From positions 162,105,270 through 162,169,269 of the forward strand of contig NC_089220.1 in NCBI RefSeq assembly GCF_963924675.1: DNA of 64,000 nucleotides, read 5' to 3'. Below the pieces are notes generated by a model. That model was not told the origin of the DNA, made no database searches, and was given only the letters and a program-made list of their open reading frames with translations. This DNA is from Phocoena phocoena (lineage: Eukaryota > Chordata > Mammalia > Artiodactyla > Phocoenidae). Below are positions 37,906 through 50,248 of this stretch, in pieces (the first letter of the stretch is position 1; the number at the start of each line of letters is the position of its first letter). Made by a program: the position numbers and the translations under genes.

Positions 37906-40612
37906 ATGATATCTAAATTAGGTGTCACAGTTATTTCATGTCTGAATTTATTTTAAAAATACCTGGAGATGTACTGTAAGTGTGACTATTCATTCAAGCT
38001 TATCTCTTAAATGGCATCAAGAGGCCTATTTTCTCTCTTAAACTGTATTTAAAAACACCAACTTAAATGTAGTTAATAGAAGATAGCTGAATTATAATAA
38101 ATTATGATGTTTTACACTTCTAGCACAAGCTTTGCTCACTGGTGAAGGTTTTATCAGTTTTTAATTCTGCCAAAGGACACTCTCCCTTTCTATCTGATAG
38201 ACAACTTACTGTGTTAGCGTTGCTGATACTGTCTCTTCACAATATTCCACACTGCCTTCCCTCTACTGTCTATTTACCAAACATGCTTCTGATCTTGATT
38301 TTGTTCAAGATTTCCTCTCCTGATGACCTTAATTTGATGACCTTAATTTGGTGACCAGCTGGCATAGGTATTCAGACACATTTCTAGTTATGTTTTTATT
38401 TTACACTAATAAATTGGTATTTTTAGTTTATTTTCAGTTTCTGGAGAAACTGCCTGGGTCACTGAAGACCAGACCCAAGGTGACTGTGTCAGGAAGCAGA
38501 CACTGAGAGAAGGCTGGCTTGAGACACTAGTGCATGTTTTCTTCTGCTGCAGAATGGCTCGGTATGAAGGAGAAAACCCCGGTAGGAAATTGATCTGGGA
38601 TTTCTGACCCAGTGCCCTAGAGTCAGTTCTGGTTTGAGGTACTGCTGGAGATTAACTCATCCTCTTAAAAAGAAACCTGGGGACAGAGACTGCATACCAG
38701 AGGGCAAGAACGAAAAAGAAAACTTAGGCTTAGCTCCTGTCAGATGTAGACGAGGTGACTGAGTGTGGATATTTTCCTCAGGCAGAGCTAGGATGAAAGC
38801 TGTCCTGCTGAGCCATCAGAGGGTGCAAAGAGAGAGCTTTTGAGAATACTTCCCTGTTTTCAAGGGGAAGTGATACACTAATTTGTCAGAAATTGATATT
38901 TGATTTTTATTCTTGTTTGTACAAAAAATGCAATGCTTTATGAGTTTAGAAAAAAAAGTGTGCAAAATCATCAGAAGTGAGGGATGTTCTCTATCACTTA
39001 GTTTAATATGAAGATGTGGCTTTGTATCAGTGATGTGTGTGTTTGTTTTTGTTTTGCTTTTGACCAACATTGGGAATCCTATTATACAAATGTGTGTAGT
39101 GAGAAATGTGTGTAGTGTTTGGTGAACATTTTTATGAACAATATATGGCAAAATTTTGAGTACTCTCACACACACACACACAAGAAAATTGAATTTGCCC
39201 GGCCAGACTAGATAACGAACCCAATCTCACAGACTCAAGATCCAGAAAGTTCTTCCTACACATAGATCGACGTGTAAAGATTTTTTACATAGAAAAGCTG
39301 AAGAGCTTTCACGTTGAAAGCGTAGTTTTTGTGCTAGCTGCCACATCTTCTCAAACTGAGAAAAAAATTTAAAACTTAAGAAATTAATGACCCTTAGCAT
39401 GATAGAAAATTTAATAGCTTCATTAAAATATTCTCTTAATATTTCTATGGTAAGAAATAATACAACTTAATAAAGATATTTCTTAAATATTCAAGCATAA
39501 CTTGCGTTGCAAGGACTTCCCAGGGTGTAAGACACTATGTAAATTTTGCTTTAGATTTCTATAATTAAAATAATCCACTTTCCAAGCAGTTAGGGAGTGA
39601 TATTTAGTTACTATGTTAAAGAGTTTGCAACACTTATTGATATTCCTGTATGCTGTTCTTGTAATTCTGCGGTTCAGTAATAAGGTCTGTTATATACTTT
39701 AGCCTTATCCTAAGCACAAATATCTGTAAAATTATAGATTTTTATGAGCTAGATATTTCCCCCCTAAACTACATTATAATGCTCATTGTGTTAAAGTTAA
39801 CAATCAAAATACACTCAAACACCATTTTACTATCCCCCATGGGGATACTTACATTTCCCCCTGTAAGTAATTAAGAAAGATAACTATAAAATCAGATTTT
39901 TATTTCAAGAAGTCAAATTTGAAGAACAATTAGAAAATGCACATGTATCTGACAATAGCAAATACTTAAAAGATAAATCTCAAATGACATCTCATAACTT
40001 TTTAAAGAAAAAATGTTATTAAAAGCACTGGTTTCAAAAGCAGTTATTTTAACTAATGTGATACTTTTAAAAATCTAAAATGAAAAAAGTGTTTGCTTTG
40101 GAAGAATATTTATATGGGACATTCTCATCTATGCTAAGACTTTGAAATACAAATGACATAATGAGTATTAATGTGCCACAAAAACTTAAAGTGTCACACA
40201 TATAGAAGATATTTTATTATTAATTTTATTACAGCGCTAAACACTTAGTAGACGTTACATATTTGTAATCAGGATTCATTATTATCTAAATACAAAGAAC
40301 TACCTGAATTGGTCTTGTATTATTTGCATAGCTTCCCCCATTGTTTAACTCCTATCATTACTATCAGATTAGTAAAAAAGTTTAGAAGCCTAATAAAAGT
40401 AGAAGGAGAAATGAAAAGTGAAAATTTGATTAAAGCATTTGGGATTTTTAAACCAGTCAAGAATGAGACCTTTTTAAAAAAATGTTTTAGACATTATTTT
40501 ACCAACTGAGCGTATCTGTAGACTATGGGTGAATTATTTAAACTTTCTGGGTCTCATTTATTCAAACAGAATATAAAGGTTTTGGATTCTAAATGCTCTG
40601 TAAGGACCCATT
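37906..40612. other. Intron, no gene recognised
   Basis: A 15-bp tandem repeat (GATGACCTTAATTTG twice) lies at 38321-38352 and a short (CA)n at 39167-39182. Two exon-like islands between 38440 and 38575 have splice-like borders but no homology; see rejected items. Confidence 0.4.
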
Positions 40613-40626
40613 CTGCACTTAAATTT

Positions 40627-40834
40627 TTTTTTTTTTTTTTTTTGCAGTACGCGGGCCTCCCACAGCTGTGGCCTCTCCCGTTGCGGAGCACAGGCTCCGG
40701 ACACGCAGGCTCAGCGGCCATGGCTCACGGGCCCAGCCGCTCCGCGGCATGTGGGATCCTCCCACACCGGGGCACGAACCCGTGCCCCCTGCATCGGCAG
40801 GCGGACTCCCAACCACTGCGCCACCAGGGAAGCC
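40627..40834 (-). mobile_element. Cetacean tRNA-derived SINE (CHR type)
   Basis: Antisense, nearly full length with a long T run, GCAGTACGCGGGCCTCCCACAGC, and end CCACCAGGGAAGCC. Perfect 14-bp target-site duplication CTGCACTTAAATTT at 40613-40626 and 40835-40848. Confidence 0.95.
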
Positions 40835-41334
40835 CTGCACTTAAATTTAAATAATTTAAAAGATCTTTTAAAATGTTGCATAAGTGTGCATATAATTGAT
40901 ATAGCTATCAAATGTGTATAGATTGCTTAGAAGAAATCCTCCAATAAATAAACTTTGTATTATTCCAGATAGAAAGTTATGCTTGAGAATAGCTGGAAGT
41001 TGAAGGGAAGAAGGGTCTGGAAATGTAGAAGTAAATTTAGGAAAAAGAGGAAAGAAGTTAGCAAAACCATATAAATACAAGTAGACACTGAGTTGGAATC
41101 CAGGAAGAGGGCTGTGTAAAGAAGAGAAAGACACAGGGAGTTGTAAAAGAAAAAAGAATCAGGATTTGTCAACAGTTTAGGTGTATCATATGAAATACTG
41201 GGACAAATCAGTATATGTTGCACCTTTTTGTCTCTTTAATAATCATTTGCCATTTGAAATGTGGGCATTGAAGTATGACATCAAGAGTAACATCTATAGG
41301 TTTAGTTGAAATGAGAAGTTTTGTTTTTCCGTAA

Positions 41335-41600
41335 CACAGTCAAGTGCTCACCACGCACTCAGGGTGCTGGGTGACGTGTGTACAGCTTTGTGTGTCCCTC
41401 AGTGAGCTTCATGTTGCTTGTCCTTAAAATCTCCAAGAAGAGACGTTGAAATGCACACATACCGATATAATTAAAAATTGTGAGAAGTTTTTAAAGGAAA
41501 ATACCTTCAGCTTGAGTGATTAAGGAAGGTTTTTCTGAGGAAGTAATATCTAAACTGAGACTTGAAATGGGATTTTTAATTCACACTCATCATTGGGTGG
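41335..41600 (-). mobile_element. Antisense L2 LINE relic
   Basis: Weakly conserved L2: CAGGGTGCTGGGTGACGTGTG, GTCCCTCAGTGAGCTTCATG, GGAAGGTTTTTCTGAGGAAGTAATATC. Diverged. Confidence 0.6.
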
Positions 41601-41989
41601 CTATTATGAGATGCAGAACTAGAACAAAGGACAGATGTGTATTATCATTTGGGTTTAAATGTGTGATCTGATTTTCTCACTTTGGGTCGAGATCAGTTTT
41701 AAGAAGCACCTGCATAGAGGTGGAGGTAAATTTGGAGCTTCCTTTCATGAGGAGAATGAGGGGCACGTGATTATTTTTATAAAAAGGCTTACTGTATATT
41801 AAAATAATACATTGCAGTTCCACTTCTTTTCCTCTAAATATTATTTTTAATGATGTGGAGGGTAGAAAAAATGAGTGTTAATTGAAGAAAGAGGACCTTT
41901 AGGAATTTTAGTGCAGTGTTTCTTAAATGAGAATTTAATTTTGGCACATGTGAACCAACCACTCGGAAAGTATTACATTCTATTCTATT

Positions 41990-42000
41990 AAAATCCTATT
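41990..42000. repeat. L1 target-site duplication, left copy
   Basis: AAAATCCTATT here and at 49183-49193 bracket the L1 precisely. Confidence 0.92.
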
Positions 42001-42269
42001 GGAAGAGCTTCAAGATGGTGAAAGAGTAAGACGTGGAGATCACCTTCCTCCCCACAAATACATCAGAAATACATCTACATGTGGAACAACTCCTACAGAA
42101 CACCTACTGAACGCTGGCAAAAGACCTCAGACATCCCAAAAGGCAAGAAACTCCCCATGTACCCAGTAGGGCAAAAGAAAAAAGAAAAAGCAGAGACAAA
42201 AGAATAGGGATGGGACCCACACCAGTGGGAGGGAGCTGTGAAGGAGGAAAGGTTTCCACACACTAGAAG

Positions 42270-42790
42270 CCCCTTCACGGGCGGAGACTGGGGGTGGCGG
42301 AGGGGGAAGCTTCAGAGCCGCGGAGGAGAGCGCAGCAACAGGGGTGCGGAGGGCAAAGCGGAGAGATTCCCGCACAGAGGATCAGGGCCGACCGGCACTC
42401 ACCAGCCCGAGAGGCTTGTCTACTCCCCCGCCAGGGTGGGCGGGGCTGGGAGCTGAGGCTCGGGCTTCGGTCAGAGTGCAGGGAGAAGTCTGGGGCTGGC
42501 GGCGTGAACACAGCCTGAAGGGGGCTAGTGCGCCGCAGCGAGCTGGGAGGGAGTCGGGGAAAAAGTCTGGAGCTGCCGAAGAGGCAAGAGACTTTTTCTT
42601 CCCTCTTTGTTTCCCGGTGCGTGGGGAGAGGGGATTAAGAGCACTGCTTAAAGGAGCTCCAGAGACGGGCGCGAGCTGTGGCTGACAGCGCAGACCCCAG
42701 AGACCGGCATGAAATGCTAAGGCCTCTGCTGCAGCCACCAAGAAGCCCGTGTGTGAGCACAGGTCACTATCCACGCCGCCCCTCGCGGGA
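42270..42790 (+). promoter_or_regulatory. CpG-rich L1 5' leader (internal promoter region)
   Basis: About 520 bases are strikingly GC- and CpG-rich compared with the AT-rich surroundings. In L1s the 5' leader holds an internal Pol II promoter and often an antisense promoter. Promoter function here is inferred from position and base content only. The overlapping open frames on both strands are composition artefacts. Confidence 0.6.
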
Positions 42791-43286
42791 GCCTGTACAG
42801 CCTGCCACTGCGAGGGCCCCTCCCTCCCCCGTGGCCTGAGTGAGCCAGAGACCCGGAATCAGCTGCTCCTTTAACCCCGTCCTGTCTGAGTGGGAACAGA
42901 CGCCCTCAGGCGACCTACACTCAGAGGCAGGTCCAAATCCAAACCTGAACCCCAGGAGCTGTGCGAGCAAAGAAGAGAAAGGGAAATCTCTCCCAGCAGC
43001 CTCAGGAGCAGCGGATTAAAGCTCCACAATGAACTTGATGGACCCTGCATCTGTGGAATACCTGAATAGACAATGAATCAGCGCAAATTGAGGAGGTGGA
43101 ATTTGGGAGCAACTATATATATATATATTTTCCCCTTTTTCTCTTTTGGTGAGTGTGTATGTGTGTGCTTCTGTGTGTGATTTTGTCTGTATAGCTTTGC
43201 TTTTACCATTTCTCCTAGGGTTCTGTCCGTTTTTTTTTCTTTTTAATTAGTTAAAAAAATTTTTTTTTTCTCAATAATTATCTTTT

Positions 43287-43484
43287 TTTTTTTTTGGTAC
43301 GCGGGCCTCTCACTGTTGTGGCCTCTCCTGTTGTGGAGCGCAGACTCTGGATGCGCAGGCTCAGTGGCCGTGGTTCACGGGCCTACCTGCTCAGCGGCAT
43401 GTGGGATCTTCCTGGACTGGGGCACGAACCTGTGTCCCCTGCATCGGCAGGTGGACTCTCAACCACTGCACCACCAGGGAAGTC
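43287..43484 (-). mobile_element. Cetacean tRNA-derived SINE nested in the L1 leader
   Basis: Antisense copy from a T run and GGTACGCGGGCCTCTCACTG to CCACCAGGGAAGTC. Perfect 15-bp target-site duplication CAATAATTATCTTTT at 43272-43286 and 43485-43499. It postdates the L1. Confidence 0.95.
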
Positions 43485-44070
43485 CAATAATTATCTTTTA
43501 TTTTTAATTTTAATAACTTGATTTTATTTTATCTTCTTTTTTCCTTTCTTTTTGTTCTCCCTTTTATTCTGAGCTGTGTGGAGGACAGGCTCTTGGTGCT
43601 CCAGCGAGGCATCAGGGCTGTGCCACTGAGGTGGGAGAGCCAAGCTCAGGACACTGGTCCACAAGAGACCTCCCAGCTCCACGTAATATCAAATGGCAAA
43701 AATCTCCAGAGATGTCCATCTCAATGCCAAGACCCAGCTCCCCTCAACGACCAGCAAGATACAGTGCTGGACACCCTATGCCAAGCAACTAGGAAGACAG
43801 GAATGCAACCCCATCCATTAGCACAGAGGCTGCCAAAAATCATAATAAGGCCACAGACACCCCAAAACACACCACCAGACATGGACCTGCCCACCAGAAA
43901 GACAAGATCCAGCCTCATCCACCAGAACACATGCACTAGTCCCCTCCACCAGGAAGCCTACACAACCCACTGAACCAACCTTAGCCACTGGGGACAGACA
44001 CCAAAAATAATGGGAGCTATGAACGTACAGCCTGTGAAAAGGGCACCCCAAACACAGTAAGGTAAGCAAA

Positions 44071-44955
44071 ATGAGAAGACAGAGAAGCACACAGCAGATG
44101 AAGGAGCAAGGCAAAAACCCAACAGACCTAACAAATGAAGAGGAAATAGGCAGTCTACCTGAAAAAGAATTCAGAATAATGATAGTAAAGATGATCCAAA
44201 ATCTTGGAAATAGAATGGAGAGAATACAAGAAACGTTTAACAAGGACCTAGAAGAACTAAAGAGCAAACAAACAGTGATGAACAACACAATAAATGAAAT
44301 TAAAAGCTCTCTAGAAGGAATCAATTCAGAATAACTGAGGCAGAAGAACGGATAAGTGATCTGGAAGATAAAATAGCGGAAATAACTACTGCAGAGCAGA
44401 ATAAAGAAAAAAGAATGAAAAGAATTGAGGACAGTCTTAGAGACCTCTGGGACAACATTAAATGCACCAACATTCGAATTATAGGGGTCCCAGAAGAAAA
44501 AGAAAGGGATTGAGAAAATATTTGAAGAGATTATAGTTGAAAACTTCCCTAATATGGGAAAGGAAAATAGTTAAGTCCAGGAAGCACAGAGAGTCCCATA
44601 CAGGATAAATCAAAGGAGACACATGCCAAGATACGTATTAATCAAACTATAAAAAATTAAAAACAAAGTACAAATATTAAAAGCAGCAAGGGAAAAAAAA
44701 ACAAGTAACACATACAGGAATCCCCATAAGGTTAACAGCTGATCTTTCAGCAGAAACTCTGCTAGCCAGAAGGGAGTGGCAGGGCATATTTAAAATGATG
44801 AAGGAGAAAAACCTACAACCAAAATTACTCTACCCAGCAAGGATCTCATTCAGATTTGATGGACAAATTAAGACCTTTACAGACAAGCAAAAGCTAAGAG
44901 AATTCAGCACCACCAAACCAGCTTTACAACAAATGCTAACGGAACTTCTCTAGGC
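44071..44955 (+). pseudogene. L1 ORF1 remnant (RNA-binding chaperone), frameshifted
   Basis: Opens at ATGAGAAGACAGAGAAGC and reads for 87 codons through a leucine-zipper-like coiled coil (KMIQNLGNRMERIQETFNK). A one-base loss near 44327-44333 shifts the frame. It resumes as RITEAEERISDLEDKIAE and the RNA-recognition-like RIIGVPE region, shifts again near 44505, and meets a TAA near 44572. The C-terminal part is recognisable to the stop after QQMLTELL at about 44953. L1 ORF1 protein forms trimers that coat L1 RNA; this copy cannot make it intact. Confidence 0.88.
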
Positions 44956-45014
44956 AGGAAACACAAGAGAAAGAAAAGACCTACAATAATAAACCCAAAA
45001 CAATTAAGAAAATG

Positions 45015-48000
45015 GTACTAGGAATGTACATATTGATAATTACCTTAAATGTAAATGGATTAAGTGCTCCAAGCAAAAGACATAGACTGGCTGAATTGAT
45101 ACGAAACCAAATCCGTATATATGCTGTCTACAAGAGACCCACTTCAGACCTAGGGAAACATACAGACTGAAGGTGAGGGGATGGAAAAAGATATTCCATG
45201 CAAATGGAAATCAAAAGAAAGCTGGAGTAGTAATTCTCATACCAGACAAAATAGACTTTAAAATAAGGACTATTACAAGAGACAAAGACGGACACTATAT
45301 AATGATCAAGGAATCAATCCAAGAAGGAGAGATAACCATTGTAAATATTTATGCACCCAACATAGGAGCACCTCAATACATAAGGCAAATACTAACAGCC
45401 ATAAAAGGGGAAATTGACAGTAATACAATCATAGTACGAGACTTTAACACCCTGCTTTCACCAATGGACAGATAATCCAAAATGAAAATAAATAAGGAAA
45501 CACAAGCTTTAAATGATACATTAAACAAGATGGACTTAATTGATATTTATAGGACATTCCATCCAAAAACAACAGAATACACATTCTTCTCAAGTGCTCA
45601 CGGAACATTCTCGAGGGTAAATCATATCTCAGGTCACAAATCAAGCCTTGGTAAATTTAAGAAAATTGAAATCATATCAAGTATATTTTCTGACCACAAT
45701 GCTATGAGACTAGATGACAATTACAGGAAAAAATCTGTAAGAAATACAAACACATGGAGGCTAAACAACACACTATTTAATAACCAAGAGATCATTGAAG
45801 AAATCAATGAGGAAATAAAAAAATACCTAGAAACAAATGACAATGAAAGCACAATGATCCAAAACCTATGGGATGCTGTAAAAGCAGTTCTAAGAGGGAC
45901 ATTTATAGCGTTACAATCCTACCTTAAAAAACAAGAAACATCTCAAATAAACAACCGAACCTTGCACCTAAAGCAATTAGAGAAAGAAGAACAAAAACAC
46001 CCCAAAGTTAGCAGAAGGAAAGAAATCATAAAGATCAGATCAGAAATAAATGAAAAAGAAATGAAAGAAATGATAGCAAAGATCAATAAAACTAAAAGGT
46101 AGTTCTTTGAGAAGATAAAATTGATAAACCATTAGCCAGACTTATCAAGAAAAAAATGGAGAAGACTCAGATGAATAGAATTAGAAATGAAAAAGGAGAA
46201 GTAACAACTGACACTGCAGAAATACAAAGGATCATGAGAGATTACTACAAGCAACTATATGCCAATAAAATGGACAACCTGGAAGAAATGGACAAATTCT
46301 TAGAAAGGCACAACCTTCCGAGACTGAAGCAGGAAGAAATAGAAAATATGAACAGACCAGTGACAAGCACTGAAATTGAAACTGTGATTAAAAATCTTCC
46401 AACAAACAAAAGCCCAGGACAAGATGGCTTCCCAGACGAATTCTATCAAACATTTAGAGAAGAGCTAACACCTATCCTTCTCAAACTCTTCCAAAATGTA
46501 GCAGAGGGAGGAACACTCCTAAACTCATTTTACAAGGCCAGCATCATTCTGATACCAAAACCAGACAAAGATGTCACAAAGAAAGAAAACTACAGGCCAA
46601 TATCACTGATGAACATAGATGCAAAAATCCTCAACAAAATACTAGCAAACAGAATCTAACAGCACATTAAAAGGATCGTACACTATGATCAAGTGGGACT
46701 TAGGAATGCAAGGATTCTTCAATATAGGCAAATCAATCAACATAATACACCATATTAACACATTGAAGGAGAAAAACCGTATGATCATCTCAATAGATGC
46801 AGAGAAAGCTTTCAACAAAATTCAACACCCATTTATGGTAAAATCCCTCCAGAAAGCAGGCATAGAGGGAACTTTCCTCAATATAGTAAAGGCCATATAT
46901 GACAAACCCACAGCCACCATTGTCCTCAGTGTTTAAAAGCTGAAACTATTTCCACTCAGATCAGGAGCAAGGCAAGGTTGCCTACTCACACCACTATTAT
47001 TCAATATGTTTTGGACGTTTTAGCCACAGCAATTTGAGAAGAAAAAGAAATAAAAGGAATCCAAATTAGAAAAGAAGTAAAGCTGTCACTGTTTGCAGAT
47101 GACATGATACTATATATAGATAATTCGAAAGACGCTACCAGAAAGCTACTAGAGCTAATCAATGAATTTGGTAAAATAGCAGTATATAAAATTAATACAC
47201 AGAAATCTCTTGCTTTCCTATGCACAAATGATGAAAAATCTGAAAGTGAGATGAAGAAAACACTCCCATTTACCATTGCAATAAAAAGAATAAAATATCT
47301 AGGAATAAACCTACCTAAGGAGACAAAAGACCTGTATGCAGAAAATTATAAGACACTGATGATCGAAATTAAAGATGATACAAATAGATAGGGAGATATA
47401 CCATGTTCTTGGATTGGAAGAATCAACATTGTGAAAATGACTCTACTACCCAAAGCAATCTACATATTCAGTGCAATCCCTATCAAACTACCACTGGCAT
47501 TTTTCATGGAACTAGAACAAAAAATTTCACAATTTGTATGGAAACACAAAAGACCTCGAATAGCCAAAACAATCTTGAGAAAGAAAAATGGAGCTATAGG
47601 AATCAGGCTCCCTGTCTTCAGACTATACTACAAAGCTACAGTAATCAAGACATTATGGCACTGGAACAAAAATAGAAATATAGATCAATGGAACAGGATA
47701 GAAAGCCCAGAGATAACCCCATGCACATATGGTCACCGTATCTTTGATAAAGGAGGCACGAATATACACTGGAGAAAGGACAGCCTCTTCAATAAGTGGT
47801 GCTGGGAAAACTGGATAACTACATGTAGAAGAATGAAATTAGGACACTCCCTAACACCATACACAAAATAAACTCAAAATGGATTAAAGACCGAAATGTA
47901 AGGCCAGACACCATCAAACTCTTAGAGGAAAACATAGGCAGAACACTCTATGATATAAATCACAGCAAGATCCTTTTTGACCCACATTCTAGTGAAATGG

Positions 48001-48800
48001 AAATAAGAACAAAAATAAACAAATGGGACCTAATGAAACTTAAAAGCTTTTACACAGCAAAAGAAACCATAAACAAGACAAAAAGACAACCCTCAGAATG
48101 GGAGGAAATATTTGCAAATGAAGCAACTGACAAAGGATTAATCTCCAAAACGTACAAGCAACATATGCAGCTCAATATCAAAAAACAACCCAATCCAAAA
48201 ATGGGCAGAAGACCTAAATAGACATTTCTCCAAAGAAGATATATAGATTGCCAACAAACACGTGAAAGAATGCTCAACATCATTAATCATTAGAGAAATG
48301 CAAATCAAAACTACAATGAGATATCATCTCACACCAGTCAGAATGGCCATCATCAAAAAATTTACAAACAATGAATGCTGGAGAGGGTGTGGAGAAAAGG
48401 GAACCCTCTAGCACTGTTGGTGGGAATTTAAATTGATACAGCCACTATGGAAAGCAGTATGGAGGTTACTTAAAAAACTAAAAATAGAACTAACATACGA
48501 CCCAACAATCCCAGTACTGGGCATATAACCTGAGAAAACCATAATTCAAAAAGAGTCATGTACCAAAAATGTTCATTGCAGCTCTATTTACAATAGCCAG
48601 GACATGGAAGCAACCTAAATGTCCATCAACAGATGAATGTATAAAGATGTGGCACATATATACAATGGAGTATTACTCATCCATGAAAAGAACGAACCTG
48701 TTATTTGTAGTGAGGTGGATGGACCTACAGGCTGTCATACAAAGTGAAGTAAGTCAGAAAGAGAAGAACTAATACCATATGCTAATACATGTATATGGAA
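45015..48800 (+). pseudogene. L1 ORF2 remnant (endonuclease and reverse transcriptase), multiply broken
   Basis: Endonuclease domain: NVNGLSAPSKRHRLAE, then a frameshift before CCLQETHFR, DFNTLLSPMDR, and SDHN at 45689-45700. Reverse transcriptase: [28 protein letters not shown], the FADD active-site motif at 47092-47103, then the thumb and the C-terminal segment ([27 protein letters not shown]), ending in the usual ORF2 tail near 48800. In-frame stops or shifts include those near 45474, 46101, 46657, 46690, 46934 and 47389. The active-site residues survive but no long ORF does. Confidence 0.92.
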
Positions 48801-49165
48801 TCTAAAAAAAAGAAAGAAAAGAAAATGGTCAGAAGAACCTAGGGGCAAGATGGGAATAAAGATGCAGACCTACTAGAGAATGGACTTGAGGATACGGGAG
48901 GGGGAAGGGTAAGTTGGGATGAAGTGAGAGAGTGGCATGGACATATATACACTACCAAACGTAAAATAGATAGCTAGTGGGAAGCAGCCGCATAGCACAG
49001 GGAGATCAGCTCAGTGCTTTGTGACCACCTAGAGAGATGGGATAGGGAGGGTGGGAGGGAGGGAGATGCAAGAGGGAAGAAATATGGGGACATATGTATA
49101 TGTATAACTGATTCACTTTGTTATAAAGCAGAAACTAGCACACCATTGTAAAGCAATTATACTCT

Positions 49166-49171
49166 AATAAA
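49166..49171 (+). terminator. L1 polyadenylation signal AATAAA
   Basis: AATAAA just before the L1 tail. As the element lies in the sense direction of MALRD1, this is a potential intronic polyadenylation site; use is not shown. Confidence 0.7.
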
Positions 49172-49182
49172 GAAGTTTTTAA

Positions 49183-49193
49183 AAAATCCTATT
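49183..49193. repeat. L1 target-site duplication, right copy
   Basis: AAAATCCTATT, identical to 41990-42000. Confidence 0.92.
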
Positions 49194-49894
49194 ATACCTT
49201 ATTGCATCATTTTAAAATAATAAAAAACACAATTTTCCAAACTTTTAAGTCAATAATTTTAAACGTGCATCCCTTTTCTCTCTCTAATATTGATCAGGCT
49301 TTTTTCAATTAAATGTATCTTTGTAACCTCCAATCAAATAGGTTCCGTATCAATTCTTAGAACTAGGGAAATTGAGAACTATTTATTTGTCTTCATCACA
49401 TAATAGATGAGATGTGAAATGGGTTATGTGCTATATGAGTCCTTGGAAGATGCTTTAAAATAACATGTGAGTTTGTAGAGTTTCACGTAGCAAATTAATT
49501 TCAAATTGATCAACATTTATCCCTTTTTTTTTTTTTTTTTTTAACATTTATCCCTTTTAAAATCCACTTAGGCAAGTTCCACAAAGGCACTGTGAAGAAT
49601 TAGGGGGGGAAAAAACTCACCCAAAATTTGGCCCTTCCTGTACATCTAAAATGGCTTAGAGAAAAAAGTAGCAGACGTAATCTTTGTGACTTGCCAACCC
49701 TTTAAAACTGTGGAAAGCAAATCAATCTAATATGACCTGAATAACTCAGATAATTTTTTTAGGTTTCTTTCATTCTAGATGAATAACAAAATTCTGTCTA
49801 AATAAAGAAACCTGAATGAAATTTTCAGTGACCTTATTTCTTCAACCACATCCTTCCCTCCTTGATTTTTTTTCCTTTTTTTTAAATCTCTACT
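49194..49894. other. Intron, no gene recognised
   Basis: AT-rich with a T run at 49524-49542 bracketed by a TTTATCCCTTTT repeat. Nothing else recognised. Confidence 0.4.
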
Positions 49895-49895
49895 C

Positions 49896-50248
49896 TTGGA
49901 CTTCCCTGGTGGTGCAGTGGTTAAGAATCTGCCTGCCAGTGTAGGGGACAACGGTTCGATCCCTGGTCTGGGAAGATCCCACATGCCATGGAGCAACTAA
50001 GCCCATGCGCCACAACTACGTAGCCTGTGCTCTTAATCCTGCTCTCTGGAGCCTGCGTGCTGCAACTACTGAGCCCGCACACCTCGAGCCCACGCTCTGC
50101 AACAAGAGAAGCCACCGCATTGAGAAGCCTGTGCACCGCAACAAAGAGTAGCCCCCACTTGCTGCAACTAGAGAAAAGCCCACATGCAGCAATGAAGACC
50201 CAATGCAGCCAAAAATAAATAAATAAATTTATTTAAAAAAAAAAAAAT
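49896..50248 (+). mobile_element. Long artiodactyl tRNA-type SINE
   Basis: Starts TTGGACTTCCCTGGTGGTGC, with box A-like GGTGGTGCAGTGG and box B-like GGTTCGATCCC, then a body longer than in the cetacean type (GCAACTAGAGAAAAGCCCAC, GCAATGAAGACCCAATGCAG) and an AAATA-rich, poly-A end. The older, longer relative of the 200-bp SINEs. Flanking AAATCTCT (about 49883 and 50243) may be the target-site duplication. Confidence 0.9.

Larger units (their letters stand above)
42001..49182 (+). mobile_element. Full-length LINE-1, inactivated, sense to MALRD1
   Basis: Starts GGAAGAGCTTCAAGATGGTG directly after the left duplication and ends in a short A tail after AATAAA (49166-49171). Order: 5' leader with a CpG-rich promoter-like part (42001-44070), ORF1 (about 44071-44955), ORF2 (about 45015-48800), 3' untranslated region. 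A SINE sits in the leader at 43287-43484; without it the element is close to 7.0 kb. Both ORFs are broken, so it cannot move autonomously. The 11-bp duplication is exact, so the insertion is not very old. Confidence 0.95.

Noticed and set aside
38440..38575. Two exon-like islands: TTATTTTCAG before 38440 with AAG|GTGACT, and CTTCTGCTGCAG before 38553 with CCG|GTAGGA
   Set aside because: Splice-like borders only. They show no MAM, LDLa or other domain, and the known exon phases on both sides (0 to 0) already join perfectly.
42238..42970. Cluster of overlapping open frames on both strands in a GC-rich patch
   Set aside because: They lie in the CpG-rich L1 leader; low stop-codon density there follows from base composition.
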